DNA of 8,567 nt from Thermocrinis sp. (GTDB taxonomy: Bacteria; Aquificota; Aquificia; Aquificales; Aquificaceae), in NCBI GenBank assembly GCA_022759285.1, contig JAEMPM010000154.1, forward strand, positions 1-8,567, read 5' to 3'. Position 1 is the stretch's first letter, and the number at the start of each line of letters is the position of its first letter. Positions 5,839-8,567 of the stretch are shown here, piece after piece. A program made the position numbers and the translations under genes. The notes beneath the pieces are model-generated. The model made no database searches and was not told where the DNA came from. It saw nothing but the letters and a program-made list of their open reading frames with translations.

Positions 5839-7121
5839 TTGATGTGGCAGTAGTGGGGGCGGGTATATCGGGGCTTTCAGTAGCTTTACGCCTCCAAAAG
5901 ACCGGGGTTAATGTAAAGGTTTTTGAAAAAGAAGAAAAGGTCGGTGGAAACATACAAACGGAGGAAATAGAGGGATTTTTGTGCGAGTTGGGACCTCAAA
6001 CTGTTTTGGCGGATAAAAAAGTGGAAGAGTTCCTCTCCTTGGCGGGTATAAAACCCTTGTATGCAAAGGAAGAGGCTAAAATAAGATACATCTATAAAAA
6101 GGGTAAGCTTGTACCCTTGCCTATGTCTCCCTTGAGCTTTTTCACTTCTCCCTTACTTTCCTTGAGTGCAAAGCTTAGAGTTCTAAAGGAGCCCTTTATT
6201 TCCAAGTCTATGAAGAAGGAGGAAAGCATCGCAGAGTTTGTTAAAAGACGCCTTGGGCAGGAGTTCCTTGACTATATCATAGAGCCTTTTATCAGCGGTG
6301 TGTATGCAGGGGATGTTAATAAGCTGTCGGTGAGGTATGCGGTCAGAAGAGTCTATGAACTGGAACAAAGGTTTGGTAGTCTTATAAAGGGTGCAATAAA
6401 GCTAAAAGCCCTTGGTCCTGGCGGGAGGCTTATATCCTTTGAGGGTGGGAACCATACCTTACCCTCCCACTTAGCCAAGACTTTGGATGTGGATGTGGAG
6501 AACGCGGTGCTAAAGATCAGAAAAAAGGATGATCATTTTGTGATAGATAGTAGAAAAGGTGAGTTTTCCGCAAGGGCGGTAGTGATTTCTACACCGGCAA
6601 GCTCCGCAGGATACCTACTGAGGGAACTCTCTTGGAGCGCAGCCCAGGAGTTTGACAGTATATACTACGCACCTGTGGTTGTTGTTCATGCATACACAAA
6701 GGACTCCATCCCACCCGGCTTTGGTTTTTTGGTGCCAAGGAAGGAGGGCAAAAGAATCCTTGGCGTGCTTTTTTCCTCTAACATCTTTGAAGGAAGAAAA
6801 GGAAACCTCTTAACCATCTACTTGGGCGGTGCCACAGATCCACAGGTAGCAGAAGAAGACGATGACCTAATAAGCGCTACCGTGGAGAAGGAACTTAAGG
6901 AAATTCTGGGCGTAGATGTAAACATTTTGAAGATCACCAAGTGGAAAAAAGCAATCCCACAGTATAATTTGGGCTATGGAAAATTTTACGAACTTGCGGA
7001 GACCTTGGAAAAGGAACATCCAGGGCTCTTTTTGACAGGAAGCTATCTAAGAGGTGTTTCTGTGGCAGACTGCATCAGAAATTCAGAGGAAGTAGCCAAC
7101 AGGGTTTTGGAGTTTCTCTGA
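5835..7121 (+). CDS. hemG: Oxygen-dependent protoporphyrinogen (or coproporphyrinogen III) oxidase, FAD-dependent
   Basis: This 428-residue flavoprotein belongs to the PPOX family (hemG in some naming, hemY in Bacillus), which oxidises protoporphyrinogen IX or coproporphyrinogen III in heme synthesis using oxygen. The N-terminus has the dinucleotide-binding fold: VVGAGISGLSVA (6-17) with GxGxxG, and Glu31 in VFEKEEKVGGN for the FAD ribose. Then come the family segments FLCELGPQTVL and EPFISGVYAGDVNKLSVRYA. The C-terminal FAD-closing motif is LFLTGSYLRGVSVADCI (398-414). No signal peptide or membrane span is seen, so it is soluble or peripheral. The ATG overlaps the thiG stop as ATGA with no ribosome site, so translation likely relies on coupling. 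An oxygen-using enzyme suits an aerobic or microaerophilic host. Sequence alone does not settle which porphyrinogen is used. Confidence 0.9.
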   Translation: MIDVAVVGAGISGLSVALRLQKTGVNVKVFEKEEKVGGNIQTEEIEGFLCELGPQTVLADKKVEEFLSLAGIKPLYAKEEAKIRYIYKKGKLVPLPMSPLSFFTSPLLSLSAKLRVLKEPFISKSMKKEESIAEFVKRRLGQEFLDYIIEPFISGVYAGDVNKLSVRYAVRRVYELEQRFGSLIKGAIKLKALGPGGRLISFEGGNHTLPSHLAKTLDVDVENAVLKIRKKDDHFVIDSRKGEFSARAVVISTPASSAGYLLRELSWSAAQEFDSIYYAPVVVVHAYTKDSIPPGFGFLVPRKEGKRILGVLFSSNIFEGRKGNLLTIYLGGATDPQVAEEDDDLISATVEKELKEILGVDVNILKITKWKKAIPQYNLGYGKFYELAETLEKEHPGLFLTGSYLRGVSVADCIRNSEEVANRVLEFL

Positions 7122-7143
7122 TGCCTCTAAATTTTTAGAGAAA
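7113..7143 (+). promoter_or_regulatory. Two mutually exclusive inverted repeats in the hemG-nurA junction
   Basis: CTCTAA (7125-7130) pairs with TTAGAG (7135-7140) around ATTT. Alternatively TTTCTCT (7113-7119, covering the last codons of hemG) pairs with AGAGAAA (7137-7143). The two stems share AGAG and cannot form together. Neither is followed by a T run, so this is not a standard terminator. The element ends five bases before the GGAAGG ahead of nurA. Confidence 0.35.
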
Positions 7144-7154
7144 AGAACGGAAGG

Positions 7155-8096
7155 ATGCGATACAGAGTAAGCTTAAAACTATGGGAAATGAACGAAATGG
7201 AAGATATGGAATACGAAGAATCAGAACAGTTTGCTGGCTTTGAAGAAGACCCAACGGACGTATACAAAGGGTATGTGCCAGAAGAGTTTACCATAGCCTT
7301 TGTGGATGGAATAAGGCGCATAGACCACAGCGCTTATGTGTGGGACGAGTCAAAAAACTCATCTTACGAGGCAGTCTTTGCCACTCTGTCTGCTGGCGCT
7401 ATCATTCTCAAACCAAAAAGCATAAACCTTATAGAGCATTCCTTCTGCATGCAGAGGGTCAGGAGGGTCTTTCTGGTAAAGGGTGATATAGAGGAATCCG
7501 CTTTTTCCGGATTGGACTATGAGGTTAAAAAGCTTTTAGAGGATAAAGAGCTATCCCTTGAGCTATTAAGGCTACTTAGAAAAGAGGAAGCAAGTACTGC
7601 AAGGGAAGTTTGGGACAAGGTAAAGCCTCAGCTGTTGATTTGCGATGGCACTTTGACCAGTGAGCACAGAGGTATCACCTGCGTGGGCTTTGTAAAAACC
7701 ATAAAAAGGCTCTTTATAAGCAGAGAGTATGCCCACCTTCTTCAAAACCTAAAAAAGGGCTATCGCACACCTCTTATAAAGGTGCACTCCCAAAGAAAGA
7801 TAGAGGAACAGGCAAAGATCGATAAATACACCTGGTATGTAAAATTGGCAGAGGGAGAGGGAATTGGTACCTTGGCACGGTTGGAAGTCTTTGGCAATTT
7901 GCCAAAAGAAAAGGTTAAGGAGCTTGCGGATTTAACTGCGGGCGTCCTGCCTATGTTTGCCAGTGCACCCTTTCAGGACCCGAGGTCACCACAGAATTTA
8001 CTACCCATAAAGGTTTTGGAAAACACACTCAGAAAACATCTTGGAGCACCAGACATAGCAAGAAAAAGACTTCAGGAAATCTTTTTGAATGCTTGA
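7155..8096 (+). CDS. nurA: NurA-family DNA repair nuclease
   Basis: NurA proteins are Mn-dependent 5'-3' nucleases of RNase H-like fold that work with the HerA helicase in DNA end processing; they are best known in archaea and occur in thermophilic bacteria. The 313-residue product has the family landmarks: FVDGIRRID (49-57) with likely metal ligand Asp51, LLICDGTLTSEHRG (160-173) with Asp164, VGFVKTIKRLFIS (177-189), and the C-terminal FQDPRSPQNLLPI (273-285) followed by LRKHLG. Residues 10-35 form a Met- and Glu-rich acidic stretch ahead of the first catalytic motif. An in-frame TAA at 7128-7130 rules out an earlier ATG. GGAAGG touches the ATG directly, so a later Met (12, 15 or 18) is possible. 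The stop overlaps the next gene by eight bases. No herA is in view. Family call is confident; nuclease activity is inferred. Confidence 0.86.
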   Translation: MRYRVSLKLWEMNEMEDMEYEESEQFAGFEEDPTDVYKGYVPEEFTIAFVDGIRRIDHSAYVWDESKNSSYEAVFATLSAGAIILKPKSINLIEHSFCMQRVRRVFLVKGDIEESAFSGLDYEVKKLLEDKELSLELLRLLRKEEASTAREVWDKVKPQLLICDGTLTSEHRGITCVGFVKTIKRLFISREYAHLLQNLKKGYRTPLIKVHSQRKIEEQAKIDKYTWYVKLAEGEGIGTLARLEVFGNLPKEKVKELADLTAGVLPMFASAPFQDPRSPQNLLPIKVLENTLRKHLGAPDIARKRLQEIFLNA

Positions 8097-8567
8097 GGTA
8101 GTCCTACCCATAATAGGTGGCAAACTCCTAAAACACCTTGGTGTTTTCCAAAAGGAGCAGGAGAAGGTTTTTATAAACTATGTAATGTACTTTTCTCTTC
8201 CTATCCTTGCCTTTAAGGCAGGACACCAGATCAAGCTTGGGTTGGAGGTTATAAAAATCTCCAGTCTGGCTTGGACCTCAATAGTTTTATGTATATCAGT
8301 AGCATACATTATAGCCCGGCTTTATAAGCTTTCTAACAAAGACCTGAGGACCTTTCTTTTGGTCTCCTCCTTTGGAAATACAGCCTTTTTGGGCTACCCT
8401 TATGCCTTTAGCTACTTTGGACAGAAGGGACTGGAAATCGCCATCATTTACGACAATTTGGGTTCTTTTCTGATGGTTTCCTTTTTGGGAGTGATGGTTG
8501 CGAGTGGAAAGCCAAACTTAAAGGAAGTTCTCCTTTTTCCTCCCTTCTTGGGCTTAGTCTTTGGTTT
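8089..8567 (+). CDS. AEC-family permease, N-terminal part (cut by window edge)
   Basis: The frame opens at an ATG inside the last codons of nurA (8-base overlap) and stays open to the window edge, giving 159 complete residues. They contain several hydrophobic segments (about 31-43, 58-77, 88-110, 117-138 and the start of another at 147). Family landmarks of the auxin efflux carrier (AEC) permeases are clear: YFSLPILAFKAG (34-45) and SSFGNTAFLGYPYAFSYFG (93-111), where GNTAFLGYP is characteristic. The protein would sit in the inner membrane; AEC members move organic acids, amino acids or similar anions, and the substrate here cannot be told. The N-terminus is shorter than in many members, whose first helix precedes a GxxLxxxG-like stretch; here it begins at MLEVVLPIIGGKLLKHLG. 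A weak AGGAAA lies upstream, so coupling to nurA is likely. Confidence 0.85.
   Translation, partial: MLEVVLPIIGGKLLKHLGVFQKEQEKVFINYVMYFSLPILAFKAGHQIKLGLEVIKISSLAWTSIVLCISVAYIIARLYKLSNKDLRTFLLVSSFGNTAFLGYPYAFSYFGQKGLEIAIIYDNLGSFLMVSFLGVMVASGKPNLKEVLLFPPFLGLVFG

Noticed and set aside
1..8567. Mobile element, CRISPR array, toxin-antitoxin pair or defence system
   Set aside because: No transposase, integrase, direct-repeat array, tRNA-flanked edge or small toxin-like pair is visible; every gene except the small unknowns is a housekeeping or envelope family.

Overview
The window reads as core chromosome of a thermophilic member of the Aquificales (Hydrogenobacter/Thermocrinis-like). This is an inference from the moderate GC content, the Lys/Glu-rich proteins, the tightly overlapping genes and the mixing of functionally unrelated genes in one operon, a known habit of Aquifex relatives. 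I see no mobile element, phage gene, tRNA, rRNA or CRISPR array. No stretch longer than about 120 bases lacks a gene.

Layout: two transcription units diverge from a compact control region at about 4045-4120. The leftward unit (minus strand) runs hisD (histidinol dehydrogenase), a small lipoprotein, lgt (prolipoprotein diacylglyceryl transferase), a 78-residue helical protein, a secreted NlpC/P60 peptidoglycan endopeptidase with SH3-type domains, and the first 23 codons of a DUF29 protein cut by the left edge. The first five genes overlap at every junction (4, 1, 26 and 4 nt), so they are almost certainly cotranscribed and translationally coupled. Apart from hisD, the theme is the cell envelope: a lipoprotein, the enzyme that lipidates lipoproteins, and a wall hydrolase.

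The rightward unit starts with an exported CsgG-family protein that has an excellent extended -10 promoter and Shine-Dalgarno site. After a 119-base gap come thiG (thiazole synthase), hemG/hemY-type protoporphyrinogen oxidase, a NurA-family nuclease, and an AEC-family permease cut by the right edge. thiG/hemG and nurA/permease overlap by 4 and 8 nt. hemG and nurA are separated by 33 bases holding two mutually exclusive inverted repeats.

No obviously new multi-gene system is visible. The points most worth a second look are the hisD/csgG-like control region (a shared symmetric -10 flanked by two equidistant dyads), the Cys-rich variant active-site loop in Lgt, the CsgG-like protein without a lipobox or curli partners, the uncharacterised lipoprotein and 78-residue protein flanking lgt, and the NurA protein without HerA in view.
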